NCBI GenBank assembly: GCA_905210435.1
Contig: CAJLWO010000052.1
Coordinates: forward strand, 1 to 18,978
Direction: 5' to 3'
Length of the DNA: 18,978 nucleotides
From: an uncultured Bacteroidales bacterium
GTDB taxonomy: Bacteria > Bacteroidota > Bacteroidia > Bacteroidales > Muribaculaceae
Shown here: positions 7,831 to 15,755 of the stretch, piece after piece
How the letters are laid out: each line of letters begins with the position of its first letter
How positions within the stretch are numbered: the stretch's first letter is position 1
Position numbers and translations under genes: made by a program
Notes under the pieces: model-generated
Database searches by the model: none
Seen by the model: only the letters and a program-made list of their open reading frames with translations
Told to the model about the DNA's origin: nothing

Positions 7831-8130
7831 GTTTACTTAAGGATAAAGGCGCCCGTCAGGTCGCCGATTTAGCAGTAACCGGGTACATCGGAGCATAGCG
7901 GAGATGTGCCCGGAAAAGATGCAGTGACTCCGGAGGCGCCCGAAGGCCGCCGATTTAATTATAACTCCTTGTCTGCCACCGAGACGGATGTGATGTAAAT
8001 CGGCGTCCTCCGGACGCCGTCACCGTGTATCGGCCTACCGGGCACACCTTCGCTATGCTTCGGTGTACCCGGTTACTGCTAAATCGGTATCCTGTCGGAT
8101 ACCTGCCGATATTGACGCCTTAAGTAAACT
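7831..8130. repeat. 300-base imperfect palindromic element
   Basis: The ends are a perfect 12-base inverted repeat (GTTTACTTAAGG at 7831-7842, complement at 8118-8129). Further in, a 24-base perfect inverted repeat lies at 7864-7887 and 8064-8087 (starts CCGATTTAGCAGTAACC). Each arm also folds alone: 7880-7912 (GGGTACATC against GATGTGCCC) and 8041-8069 (GGCACACC against CGGTGTACC). Near the centre is an 8-bp hairpin at 8001-8019. No ORF is convincing. It ends five bases before the lpxA stop codon and may also end that transcript. Bases 7714-7830, between it and the frd promoter, hold only a small CCCCGC/GCGGGG hairpin at 7754-7771. Confidence 0.8.
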
Positions 8131-8134
8131 GTCA

Positions 8135-8929
8135 TTATTCCAGCTCCACGGGCACGGCCACAATCTGAAGATTGGACTGGCGCAGGAAACCGGTGATAGC
8201 GTCGCGGTCGGCCGACGGCTCGACATCAGCCTCTATACGTTTGAGCGCGTTGAATACCGACGTGCCCGACTGATAGACATGGCGGTAGGCTTTCGCTATA
8301 TCGTCAATCTGGTCGTTGGTATAACCGTGTTTGCGCATCACGTATGCATTAACTCCGAAATAAGCCACCGGATTGTGTGCCACGATGATAAAGGGAGGTA
8401 CATTGCCCGAGATGCGGCAGCCGCCTTTGACAAGTACCCAGTCGCCCACTCTCGAATCCTCGTGGAATATCGTATTTGACGACAGGATGACATTGGCGCC
8501 CACGTGCACGTTGCCGGCCATGGTGACGCCGTTGCCGAGCACACTTTTGCCGTCAAGTTTGCAATCATGTCCTACATGGCTGTTTGCCATGATGAAATTG
8601 AAATCACCTATGACGGTTCCCTCCGGCGACTCAAAACCGCGGTTGATGATCACATGCTCACGAATCACATTGTCATCGCCGATGAGGCAATGAGCCTCAG
8701 CTCCTTTCCATCTGAAATCCTGAGGGTCGGCACCGACCACGGCTCCCTGATACACTTTGTTTCGGCAGCCCATACGCGTACCGTTCATCACGCTCGCATA
8801 CGGCATTATCTCGCAACCGTCACCTATGACTACATCTTTATCTATATAGGCAAACGGATGAATTGTGACGTTCTCGCCTATCCTGGCCGAGGCATCGACA
8901 TGAGCTAACGGACTAATCATGGCTTTCAT
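8135..8929 (-). CDS. lpxA: Acyl-ACP--UDP-N-acetylglucosamine O-acyltransferase
   Basis: First step of lipid A synthesis: transfers a 3-hydroxyacyl chain from ACP to UDP-GlcNAc in the cytosol. At 264 residues it matches the family length. The N-terminal two thirds is a left-handed beta-helix of hexapeptide repeats ([IV]-G-x-x patterns such as ARIGENVTIHPFAYIDKDVVIG). The motif NSHVGHDC places the catalytic histidine at H121 (E. coli H125 equivalent). The family start is usually close to MISP..., so translation may begin at M1 (8929) or at M4 (8920). It is bracketed by the yidC terminator upstream and the palindromic element downstream, so it looks monocistronic. In many Bacteroidales lpxA follows lpxD and an lpxC-fabZ fusion; those genes are not here. 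Confidence 0.96.
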   Translation of the reverse strand: MKAMISPLAHVDASARIGENVTIHPFAYIDKDVVIGDGCEIMPYASVMNGTRMGCRNKVYQGAVVGADPQDFRWKGAEAHCLIGDDNVIREHVIINRGFESPEGTVIGDFNFIMANSHVGHDCKLDGKSVLGNGVTMAGNVHVGANVILSSNTIFHEDSRVGDWVLVKGGCRISGNVPPFIIVAHNPVAYFGVNAYVMRKHGYTNDQIDDIAKAYRHVYQSGTSVFNALKRIEADVEPSADRDAITGFLRQSNLQIVAVPVELE

Positions 8930-8956
8930 ATTTTTAAAATTTTAAATTTTATTTTT

Positions 8957-8996
8957 AAGGTAAGAATAAATTATAATAAAAATCAAGGTAAGAATA
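8957..8996 (-). repeat. Direct repeat in lpxA leader
   Basis: AAGGTAAGAATA occurs twice (8957-8968 and 8985-8996), 28 bases apart in an A/T-rich leader just upstream of lpxA. It could be a small regulatory repeat or chance duplication. Confidence 0.5.
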
Positions 8997-9028
8997 TAGG
9001 GATGAGCCTGCATCGGCAAGCATCAATT

Positions 9029-9036
9029 CAAAGATA
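9029..9036 (-). promoter_or_regulatory. lpxA promoter -7 box
   Basis: Reads TATCTTTG on the minus strand, a perfect TAnnTTTG match lying between the yidC terminator and lpxA, about 100 bases before the lpxA start. No convincing -33 element at the standard spacing. Confidence 0.6.
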
Positions 9037-9076
9037 TGAATTTTTTGAAAACAATTACTGTTTTTTAATAAAAAAA

Positions 9077-9111
9077 ACGCTGACAGTGGAAATTGTTCCC
9101 ACTATCAGCGT
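9077..9111 (-). terminator. Intrinsic terminator of pyrG-yidC
   Basis: A 13-bp stem with one G-T pair (9077-9089 with 9099-9111, ACGCTGACAGTGG type) and a 9-base loop. On the minus strand it is followed by TTTTTTTATTAAAAA. It lies about 100 bases past the yidC stop and separates yidC from lpxA. Confidence 0.85.
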
Positions 9112-9162
9112 CTAAAATTCTAATTTTAACAATCGGCGACTCCGGCCATGCCGGCACCAATC

Positions 9163-9197
9163 ACTAATTACTAATTACTCATTACTAATTACTAATT
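9163..9197. repeat. Heptamer tandem array after yidC
   Basis: Five 7-base units in a row: ACTAATT, ACTAATT, ACTCATT, ACTAATT, ACTAATT. It sits 13 bases downstream of the yidC stop, beside a small CCGGC-CAT-GCCGG hairpin (9142-9154). Confidence 0.85.
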
Positions 9198-9209
9198 GAA
9201 CAGAAGGGT

Positions 9210-11312
9210 TTATCTGCGGCGTCCTTTCTGCTGCTCGCGCAGGGCGGCCTGCTGCTTGCGCTGCGCTTCCTCCAGACGTGCCATGAAGCCTGATTTCTTT
9301 TTCGGCTTGGCTGCGTTCTCGGCCATCTTACGGCGGAGTTTCTCTTCGTTGACACAACGGCGGAACACCCATGTCTGGATTATCGTAATCAACAGCGACA
9401 GGAAGTAATAGTAGCTCAGTGCCGCGGGATAACTGTTGAAGAAGAAGAGGAACATCACGGGCATCAGGTACATCATCCACTTCATACCGGGCATCGACGA
9501 CGATGACGGCTGATTCTTCATGTTGATACGTGTATAGATGATGTTGGTGACTGTCATGAGCAAACAGAAGAGGCTCACCTCCTTACCGTAGAACGGTATG
9601 GAGAACGGCAGCGTGAAGATGACGTCGGGAGCGGCAAGGTCCTGCACCCAGAGGAAGCTCTGTCCGCGAAGCTCGATACACGAGGGGAAAAACGAGAACA
9701 TCGCGATAAGGATAGGCATCTGCAGCAACAGCGGCAGACAGCCCGAGAACGGGCTTGCTCCGGCCCGCGAATAAAGTGCCATCGTCTTCTGCTGGCGCAC
9801 CATGGCATTCTCCTTGCCGGGATACTTGTCGTTGATTTCCTTGATTTCGGGAGCCAGCAGACGCATCTTGGCCTGCGACAGGTAGCTCTTGTAGGTGAAG
9901 GGGAAGATTATCAGCTTGATGAATATGGTCAGCAACAGGATGATGATTCCGTAGTTCGACACGAAGCCGCTGAGGAACGTGAACACCGGAATGACAATCA
10001 GCGTGTTGATCCAGCGCAGCCACGACCAGCCGAGAGGTATCACGCGGGTGAGGCTCAGGCCGTCGTCCGAAGCCAGCTCGTCATCGATGCCTTTGAGCAA
10101 CGGATAGAGGTTCGGGCCGATGAATATGTCGATTGATGCGCCGATTTCCTCCGACGGGCTGTAAGGCACCTCCATATCGGCGGCAAGCAGCTTGATATGC
10201 GTAGCGTCGGGCTGCACCTTGAATGCCTGCTGCTCGACAGTACCCGAAATAAATCCCTTGCGGGGTATCATGATTGTCGAGAAGAACTGGTCCTTGAACG
10301 CAAGCCACTGCACGGTGTGCTGCAGTTTTTCCACCTTCGACGAGTTGCCGTTGATATTGTCGGGAGTCTCGCCGGTGTAGCGGTAATATATGCCCGAGTT
10401 GCGTTCCTCGAATGTAAGGCCGCGCTCCAGACGGGGCATGTTCATCTTCCAGCACAGCGTCATCTGGGTAGCGTTCTGCGGCAGCACGTTCTGCGTATTC
10501 TGCTGTATCACATCCATTCTCACCACGTAGCTGTCGCCCTGCGGGAGAGTGTATCGGTAGCCCCAGCGCGCGCCGTCGCCAAGGTCGAGCGTCATCTCTA
10601 CCACGCTGTCATTCACCTGCTTGGGGGTGAAATAGAGCTGACTGGTGGAAATATCATTGTTGTTGTATGAGATATTGAACCAGTATGACGCCTTGTCGGC
10701 GGGGCTGAACACCTGCACCTGGGCGGAGTCAATCTTGTTCTTGTCATCCTTCGACGGGAAGAACGTGCGATATTTCTTATCAAGAAGCGTGGCCCTGGAA
10801 ATCATACCGCCGCGGGGGTCGAACTCAAGGGCGAGCACATCGTTGTGCATACTTATAGTGTCGGCAGCGGAGGTCGCTTTGCGCAGCGACGCGAACTTGC
10901 GGTAGACGCCTATCTCCTTCATCTCCTTGACAAGTGTATTATAGGCGAAACTTTGCTGGTCTGGATTCATCTCTACGGGGAAATGACGTATGAACGCGCT
11001 GTCAATGTCCACGGTAAATGAATCTACGCTTACCGTACCGCTGAGCCGGCCGTCGGCCACACGGAGAGCCACGTTGTCGGTAACATAGCTGAAGCTCTCA
11101 CGGCCTCCGGTGGTATCGCGCACACCTATTTCCCTTACTATCGAGGGTACAAGCGCCATCTCTGCGTCGGAGATGGTCACCGGACTGTTGTCCTGCACAG
11201 TTTCAGTCTGCTGTTCTACTTTCTTGGTGCTGTCATCTTTCTTTGGCATCAGCAGCATCATTCCGAAAAACACTGCCGTGACCACAAGGACTATTTTAAA
11301 TGAACTGTTCAC
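9210..11312 (-). CDS. yidC: Membrane protein insertase YidC
   Basis: Inserts and folds inner-membrane proteins, alone or with SecYEG. 700 residues, long for the family. There is an N-terminal membrane helix (about 6-23), a large periplasmic beta domain (about 30-425), the conserved core with several helices (about 430-475, 521-545, 575-597, 610-652), and a strongly basic, probably helical C-terminal tail (651-700: KPKKKSG, LREQQKGRRR) of the kind that contacts ribosomes. The groove position that is Arg in E. coli (R366) appears to be Lys here, K466 in LTIFIKLIIFPF; lysine may be normal for this phylum. It starts 22 bases after the pyrG stop, so the two are probably cotranscribed, and has its terminator at 9077-9111. 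Confidence 0.97.
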   Translation of the reverse strand: MNSSFKIVLVVTAVFFGMMLLMPKKDDSTKKVEQQTETVQDNSPVTISDAEMALVPSIVREIGVRDTTGGRESFSYVTDNVALRVADGRLSGTVSVDSFTVDIDSAFIRHFPVEMNPDQQSFAYNTLVKEMKEIGVYRKFASLRKATSAADTISMHNDVLALEFDPRGGMISRATLLDKKYRTFFPSKDDKNKIDSAQVQVFSPADKASYWFNISYNNNDISTSQLYFTPKQVNDSVVEMTLDLGDGARWGYRYTLPQGDSYVVRMDVIQQNTQNVLPQNATQMTLCWKMNMPRLERGLTFEERNSGIYYRYTGETPDNINGNSSKVEKLQHTVQWLAFKDQFFSTIMIPRKGFISGTVEQQAFKVQPDATHIKLLAADMEVPYSPSEEIGASIDIFIGPNLYPLLKGIDDELASDDGLSLTRVIPLGWSWLRWINTLIVIPVFTFLSGFVSNYGIIILLLTIFIKLIIFPFTYKSYLSQAKMRLLAPEIKEINDKYPGKENAMVRQQKTMALYSRAGASPFSGCLPLLLQMPILIAMFSFFPSCIELRGQSFLWVQDLAAPDVIFTLPFSIPFYGKEVSLFCLLMTVTNIIYTRINMKNQPSSSSMPGMKWMMYLMPVMFLFFFNSYPAALSYYYFLSLLITIIQTWVFRRCVNEEKLRRKMAENAAKPKKKSGFMARLEEAQRKQQAALREQQKGRRR

Positions 11313-11334
11313 GTGGAAGTTGTATTATTGGTTT

Positions 11335-12951
11335 TTACTTGTTTTTCTCTTCGCTGTAATCGACAGCCGCCTTTATAAAACTGAGGAACAACGGGTTGGG
11401 ATTCAGCACCGTCGACGAATACTCGGGATGGTACTGCGTGCCGATAAACCAGCGCTTCTCCGGTATCTCGACCACTTCGACAAGGTGCGTGGCGGGATTT
11501 TCACCCACACACTTCATGCCGGCCTGCTCAAACATCTCCCGGTAGTCATTGTTGAACTCAAAGCGGTGACGGTGGCGTTCGCTCACATTCGTCGCGCCAT
11601 AAGCCTGTGCGGCACGCGAATTGTCCTTGAGCACACAGTCGTATGCTCCGAGTCGCATCGTTCCCCCCATGTTGGAGATGCTCTTCTGCTCCTCCATCAG
11701 GTCGATGACATTATAGCGTGTGGCATGGTCCATCTCGGTGGAATTGGCGTCGTCCAGACCAAGCACGTCGCGGGCAAACTCTATCACCATGCACTGCATG
11801 CCGAGGCAGATGCCGAATGTGGGCACATCGTGCTCGCGGCACCATTTCAGCGCCACAAACTTACCCTCGATGCCGCGCTGGCCGAATCCCGGAGCGATGA
11901 TAACGCCGTCGAGGTCCTTAAGACGCTCGTCGACATTGCTTTCATTGAGTTTCTCCGAGTGGATGTATTCGAGTTTGAGTTTGCGGTCGTTGTAGGTGGC
12001 TGCCTGGAAAAGCGATTCGTTGATTGACTTGTAAGCGTCCTGAAGCTCGACATACTTGCCTACCAGGCCGATGCGTACTGTCTTCTCGGCGTAAGCGAGT
12101 TTGTCAAGGAAATGCAGCCACGGCTTCATGTCGGGCTCTCCGTCGATAGGGAGGCCCACACGTTTGAGCACCAGTTCGTCGAGATGCTGTTCATGCATCA
12201 TGATAGGCACCTGATATATGGTGGGCACGTCCATCGACTGTATTACCGCATCGGGAGCCACATTACAGAAAAGTGCGATTTTGCGCCGCATCTCGGTAGA
12301 TATGTGATGCTCGGTACGCAGCACAAGGATATCGGGCTGAATACCGACCTCCTGCAGCTGCTTTACGGAGTGCTGGGTCGGTTTGGTCTTAAGCTCTTTG
12401 GCGGCCGCGATATAAGGCACATAGGTCAGATGCACGCACACGCAGTTGGAGCCAAGCTCCCAGCGCAGCTGGCGCACGCTCTCTATGAACGGCAGCGACT
12501 CGATGTCGCCCACGGTGCCGCCGATTTCCGTAATCACGAAATCAAAGTTGCCGGTGTTGCCGAGCGCCTTGACGTTGCGCTTGATTTCATCGGTGATGTG
12601 AGGTACGATCTGCACCGTCTTGCCGAGGTAGTCGCCGCGGCGCTCCTTGTCGATGACGCTCTGGTAGATGCGTCCGGTAGTGACGTTGTTGGCACGCGTG
12701 GTGCGTATGTTGGTAAAACGTTCGTAATGCCCCAGGTCAAGGTCGGCTTCATGGCCGTCGACAGTGACGTAGCATTCTCCGTGCTCGTAGGGATTGAGTG
12801 TACCCGGGTCGATGTTTATATACGGGTCAAACTTCTGGATAGTAACACGATAACCGCGCGCGATAAGCAGGTTGGCGAGCGACGACGAGATAATACCTTT
12901 ACCCAGCGACGACACTACACCGCCTGTCACAAAAATATACTTCGTTTCCAC
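11335..12951 (-). CDS. pyrG: CTP synthase
   Basis: Converts UTP to CTP using ATP and glutamine, the last step of pyrimidine nucleotide synthesis, in the cytosol. 538 residues, usual length. The N-terminal synthetase domain (1-270) begins with the nucleotide-binding GGVVSSLGKGI (10-20) and continues with KFDPYINIDPGTLNPYEHGE (40-59) and ITEIGGTVGDIES (about 140-152). The C-terminal class I glutamine amidotransferase domain has the catalytic triad: C382 in GICLGMQ, and H508 and E510 in YHPE. Start METKYIFVTGG fits the family. It is first of a probable pyrG-yidC operon with a -7 box 40 bases upstream. Confidence 0.98.
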   Translation of the reverse strand: METKYIFVTGGVVSSLGKGIISSSLANLLIARGYRVTIQKFDPYINIDPGTLNPYEHGECYVTVDGHEADLDLGHYERFTNIRTTRANNVTTGRIYQSVIDKERRGDYLGKTVQIVPHITDEIKRNVKALGNTGNFDFVITEIGGTVGDIESLPFIESVRQLRWELGSNCVCVHLTYVPYIAAAKELKTKPTQHSVKQLQEVGIQPDILVLRTEHHISTEMRRKIALFCNVAPDAVIQSMDVPTIYQVPIMMHEQHLDELVLKRVGLPIDGEPDMKPWLHFLDKLAYAEKTVRIGLVGKYVELQDAYKSINESLFQAATYNDRKLKLEYIHSEKLNESNVDERLKDLDGVIIAPGFGQRGIEGKFVALKWCREHDVPTFGICLGMQCMVIEFARDVLGLDDANSTEMDHATRYNVIDLMEEQKSISNMGGTMRLGAYDCVLKDNSRAAQAYGATNVSERHRHRFEFNNDYREMFEQAGMKCVGENPATHLVEVVEIPEKRWFIGTQYHPEYSSTVLNPNPLFLSFIKAAVDYSEEKNK

Positions 12952-12991
12952 TTTGGCTGTGCTTTTGAAATGTGTTTATATTTTTAAAGTG

Positions 12992-12999
12992 CAAAGATA
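12992..12999 (-). promoter_or_regulatory. pyrG promoter -7 box
   Basis: Reads TATCTTTG on the minus strand, a perfect TAnnTTTG match about 40 bases upstream of the pyrG start. No clear -33 TTTG upstream. Confidence 0.65.
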
Positions 13000-13126
13000 C
13001 CAATTTTCACCCGAATATCCACTCTTTTTCCCGTAAATTTACTTCACCCTAACCGAGTAATGCATTCAAGTAATGTCTCAAACGGAATCACATCAACGCC
13101 TGATTACCAAATACACGCCGATTGTC

Positions 13127-13159
13127 GTGCAAATTTAAAGTCAGACTTTAAATTTGCAC
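13127..13159. repeat. 33-base near-perfect palindrome
   Basis: GTGCAAATTTAAAGTC (13127-13142), a single A, then its exact reverse complement (13144-13159). With a one-base centre it is a poor hairpin loop and has no following U tract, so it looks more like a symmetric protein-binding site or cruciform than a terminator. It lies between the pyrG promoter and the GT2 terminator. The rest of 13014-13208 shows nothing else. Confidence 0.75.
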
Positions 13160-13210
13160 AATATAATACTTTCACCACAAAATTACATTATAGTTGGCCC
13201 GATATCTATA

Positions 13211-13233
13211 AAAAACGGTCATTTTCGACCGTT
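13211..13233 (-). terminator. Intrinsic terminator of the GT2 gene
   Basis: A 7-bp stem AACGGTC/GACCGTT (13214-13220 with 13227-13233) and 6-base loop. On the minus strand it is followed by TTTTTATAG. It lies 16 bases past the glycosyltransferase stop codon. Confidence 0.7.
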
Positions 13234-13248
13234 AGATGACAACTGCCA

Positions 13249-14157
13249 TTACTGCGGAGCACGGTCGGAAAATTTCCACAGCGGACCGATTGCTTTTGTC
13301 ATTGCCCACCATACGGCTTTAAGCCGGCTCACAAAACGGGCTTTTCGCAGGCTGACGGCAGGATTAACCTTACCTGCAAGCGCAAGGTCAAAGTCATGCC
13401 CGCGCCATGTGTATGCACGACGGAAAGACGAGTTGGTCATCCCCCATTTAAGCAAGAATTGCATTCGGCCGTCGTTCTTGCGTATCCTACCGGTCGATTT
13501 AGTCTCGAAATGATACACGCGCGATGCCGAAAGCCCCCGCATGTAGCGTATGCCGCAGAGCCACAGTTTTGCCGTAAAGTCAGGGTCACTGTACATTCCG
13601 GGCGAATATTCCACACTATACCCACCGACAAGATCCCAGATGTCGCGATGCACTATGTTGGGTGGCATCGTAGCGCCCATCCAGTCTGACATCTTCACAT
13701 CCATATATCCGCGCAACAGATCGTCCTCACGAAATGTCTCAGGAGAGTCACCGTAGTCTGCAACGATTTTTGAATTGCCGGGTGTGCGTGGCTGTATGGT
13801 CGTTCCGGAAAGGAAAAATCGGTTGTCGGGCAAACGGCAAATCTCGTCATAAAGAGTTTTATCCCAGCCGGGGAGCACATACATATCATCATTTATGAAA
13901 CAGATGTAGTCGGTTTTCACCTTTGTGCGCATCATGTTCATAGCCAGACACACGCCCACATTTTCTTCAGAGTGAGTGTAGTCCAATCCCTGTCGGCGCA
14001 CCCAGTCGAGAGTTCCGTCGCTTCCATCGTTGACATGCACTATTATCTGATGCGGATATGCCGAATTTTTGCGGATACTGTCCACACATATCTTGAGGAA
14101 CGGCAGATTGTTCCAGCTGGGGATGAAAATTGAGAATAAGGGTGTTTCCATTCGCAA
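13249..14157 (-). CDS. Glycosyltransferase family 2 protein
   Basis: A GT-A-fold glycosyltransferase of 302 residues, acceptor unknown. The start has the family's nucleotide-binding strand FSIFIPSWNNLPFLKICVDSI (8-28), then VHVNDGSDGT (about 40-49) and the metal-binding segment FINDDMYV (87-94), where the DxD is D90-D91-M92. A later EYSPGMYSDPDFTAKLWLCG stretch supplies the acidic catalytic region. There is no membrane helix, so it probably acts at the inner face of the membrane on lipid-linked or surface glycans. The start may be M1 or M3 (METPLFS). It lies 65 bases after the LicD gene on the same strand, so the pair may act on the same glycan. Confidence 0.9.
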   Translation of the reverse strand: MRMETPLFSIFIPSWNNLPFLKICVDSIRKNSAYPHQIIVHVNDGSDGTLDWVRRQGLDYTHSEENVGVCLAMNMMRTKVKTDYICFINDDMYVLPGWDKTLYDEICRLPDNRFFLSGTTIQPRTPGNSKIVADYGDSPETFREDDLLRGYMDVKMSDWMGATMPPNIVHRDIWDLVGGYSVEYSPGMYSDPDFTAKLWLCGIRYMRGLSASRVYHFETKSTGRIRKNDGRMQFLLKWGMTNSSFRRAYTWRGHDFDLALAGKVNPAVSLRKARFVSRLKAVWWAMTKAIGPLWKFSDRAPQ

Positions 14158-14222
14158 TTATGTGAAGGGTGTTTTTTAAACGTCTTAAATGACAAGCCAA
14201 CATAGGCAGCACGGGCCGACTA

Positions 14223-15044
14223 CTACTTTTTCCCTCTGAACTCCCTATATGGAGACGTAAGGTCAAGGTAGTGGAAATTATGCTGCCAGCGATCCTCTTC
14301 AGCCGGCAATTGCATATAGTCCCCCTTGTACATGCGGTGCAGATAATAATCATAGTCGGCGATGCCCTGCACCTTGTGCCCCTCAAATTCAAACGGGCGG
14401 TATGTGTCGATGACAATTTTAGGGCAGAGGCGTTCGAGGCCGTCGGTATAGCTCGCCGCCCATTTGCTCTTGTCATAATCATACTTTGTCATGACACGGC
14501 GTATTTTCCGCTGAGCCGATTCCAATGTGTAGAATTTACGCGCAAGCCTCGGTATCCAGCTTGAGATGCCATGGCCGTGACGATAAGGGTCACGGTGAAG
14601 GAAATAGAGCACCTTCTTGAGATAATTATAGCGGATGCGCTGCACATTGCGCATAAAAATATTGTCAGGGTAACCGTCGAAAGGAAACACATCTATGTAG
14701 CAGCCTCCGAGATAATAAAGGTGCTCACGCTCTATCAGTGTTGTCGAGGCATCTTGTATCTTACCGAATGGCAGAGGATAGAGTGGGTCATTTTCGGCAC
14801 AGACAAACTCGTACGGCTCGGGAAGCCACTCCTTGCAATGGGCAATAAAACGGTCATAATCGGGGCGTGGCATCGACACGTCGAGGTCATCATCCCATGG
14901 TATGAATCCTTTGTGCCGCACAGCCCCTATCATAGTGCCTCCGCAGATAGTGTAGCGCAAACCGTGCTCACTGCACACTTTGTCGAATGCGAGCAATATA
15001 GTGAGTATCTTCTGATGAAGTGCTTTTATATCGTAGTTGGCCAT
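14223..15044 (-). CDS. LicD family nucleotidyltransferase-like protein
   Basis: 273 residues with the LicD hallmark near the N-terminus: YTICGGTMIGAVRHKGFIPW followed by DDDLDVSMPR (31-60). D51-D53 and D55 act as metal-binding acidic residues in this nucleotidyltransferase-fold family. LicD proteins transfer phosphocholine or similar phospho-substituents onto cell-surface glycans; the substituent here is unknown. The remaining sequence is rich in Tyr, Arg and His with no membrane helix. It lies between the Lrp/AsnC regulator gene (66 bases upstream) and the GT2 gene (65 bases downstream). The likely role is decorating capsule, LPS or a glycolipid together with the GT2 (inference). Confidence 0.9.
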   Translation of the reverse strand: MANYDIKALHQKILTILLAFDKVCSEHGLRYTICGGTMIGAVRHKGFIPWDDDLDVSMPRPDYDRFIAHCKEWLPEPYEFVCAENDPLYPLPFGKIQDASTTLIEREHLYYLGGCYIDVFPFDGYPDNIFMRNVQRIRYNYLKKVLYFLHRDPYRHGHGISSWIPRLARKFYTLESAQRKIRRVMTKYDYDKSKWAASYTDGLERLCPKIVIDTYRPFEFEGHKVQGIADYDYYLHRMYKGDYMQLPAEEDRWQHNFHYLDLTSPYREFRGKK

Positions 15045-15073
15045 GATTATATAAGAAGTTCAATATTAATTCA

Positions 15074-15096
15074 GGCTGCGGCACAATGCCGCGCCA
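15074..15096. repeat. Small GC hairpin repeat, copy 1
   Basis: GGCTGCGGC (15074-15082) followed by GCCGCGCC (15089-15096) folds on GCGGCA/TGCCGC. A near copy lies at 17022-17045. A G7 run follows at 15099-15105. It is in the lrp-licD gap and has no strong U tract on the minus strand. Confidence 0.5.
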
Positions 15097-15110
15097 CCGG
15101 GGGGGCCACT

Positions 15111-15575
15111 CTAATCCTCGGCGTAGATGGGCAGATGGCGATGGATAGAGTGGTCGAGCGAGATCAGGGTCTCGGTACCGGTGACGCCCGGTATGTTCTG
15201 TATCTTGTTGTTGAGAAGGTCCATAAGGTGCTCGTTGTCACGGGCAAAGAGCTTGATAAGCATGGTGTACGGACCGGTGGTGAAATGGCATTCGGTGATT
15301 TCGGGGATGCGGCGCAGCTCCGGAACTACCTCGCGGTACAATGCGCCGCGCTCGAGATTGACACCGATAAAAGTACACGTATAGAAACCCAGATCCTTTG
15401 GGTTGACATAATATCCCGACCCGGTGATAACCTTAAGGTCAATCATGCGCTGTATGCGCTGATGTATGGCGGCACGCGAAACGCCGCACTCCACTGCGAC
15501 ATCCTTTGACGGTATGCGCGCGTTCTGCATTACGATTTTAAGAATTTTTCGGTCGAGATTGTCGATTTTTTCCAT
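15111..15575 (-). CDS. Lrp/AsnC family transcriptional regulator
   Basis: 154 residues, usual length. The N-terminal AsnC-type helix-turn-helix (about 5-60: LDRKILKIVMQNARIPSKDV, then VECGVSRAAIHQRIQRM) is joined to a C-terminal RAM effector-binding domain (about 65-148), including the glycine-containing turn TECHFTTGPYTMLIKLFARD. Family members are octameric DNA-binding proteins that sense amino acids or related metabolites and often control their own and neighbouring genes. It has a good promoter and is divergent from mdh across 285 bases, so mdh is a possible target (inference). Which ligand it senses cannot be told. The licD and GT2 genes downstream may be read through from this promoter, since no strong terminator separates them. 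Confidence 0.95.
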   Translation of the reverse strand: MEKIDNLDRKILKIVMQNARIPSKDVAVECGVSRAAIHQRIQRMIDLKVITGSGYYVNPKDLGFYTCTFIGVNLERGALYREVVPELRRIPEITECHFTTGPYTMLIKLFARDNEHLMDLLNNKIQNIPGVTGTETLISLDHSIHRHLPIYAED

Positions 15576-15629
15576 TTTTATTTAGGTTTAAGGACGTAAT
15601 ATTTCAGCTTGTTTGTTGTTATTTCAGTG

Positions 15630-15659
15630 CAAAGTTAGGCATATTTTTAGAAACCCAAA
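15630..15659 (-). promoter_or_regulatory. lrp-family gene promoter
   Basis: On the minus strand TTTG (15656-15659), an 18-base spacer, then TAACTTTG (15630-15637), close to the Bacteroidetes consensus, about 55 bases before the start codon. Confidence 0.7.
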
Positions 15660-15697
15660 GCATTTTTCTGAAAAATTTACCATTCAAGTGACATTTT

Positions 15698-15717
15698 GCC
15701 ACCACATGCCACCACAT
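15698..15717. repeat. 10-base tandem duplicate GCCACCACAT
   Basis: Two exact copies in direct tandem, one helical turn apart, in the divergent region between the Lrp/AsnC gene and mdh. A possible regulator site; the function is not shown. Confidence 0.45.
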
Positions 15718-15755
15718 AGACCCGGCCGGCCATTGAACAAGAGTGGTTTGCCAAT

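Noticed and set aside
12112..12987. 291-codon plus-strand frame opposite pyrG
   Set aside because: Antisense to an intact CTP synthase with all catalytic residues; composition is that of a shadow frame.
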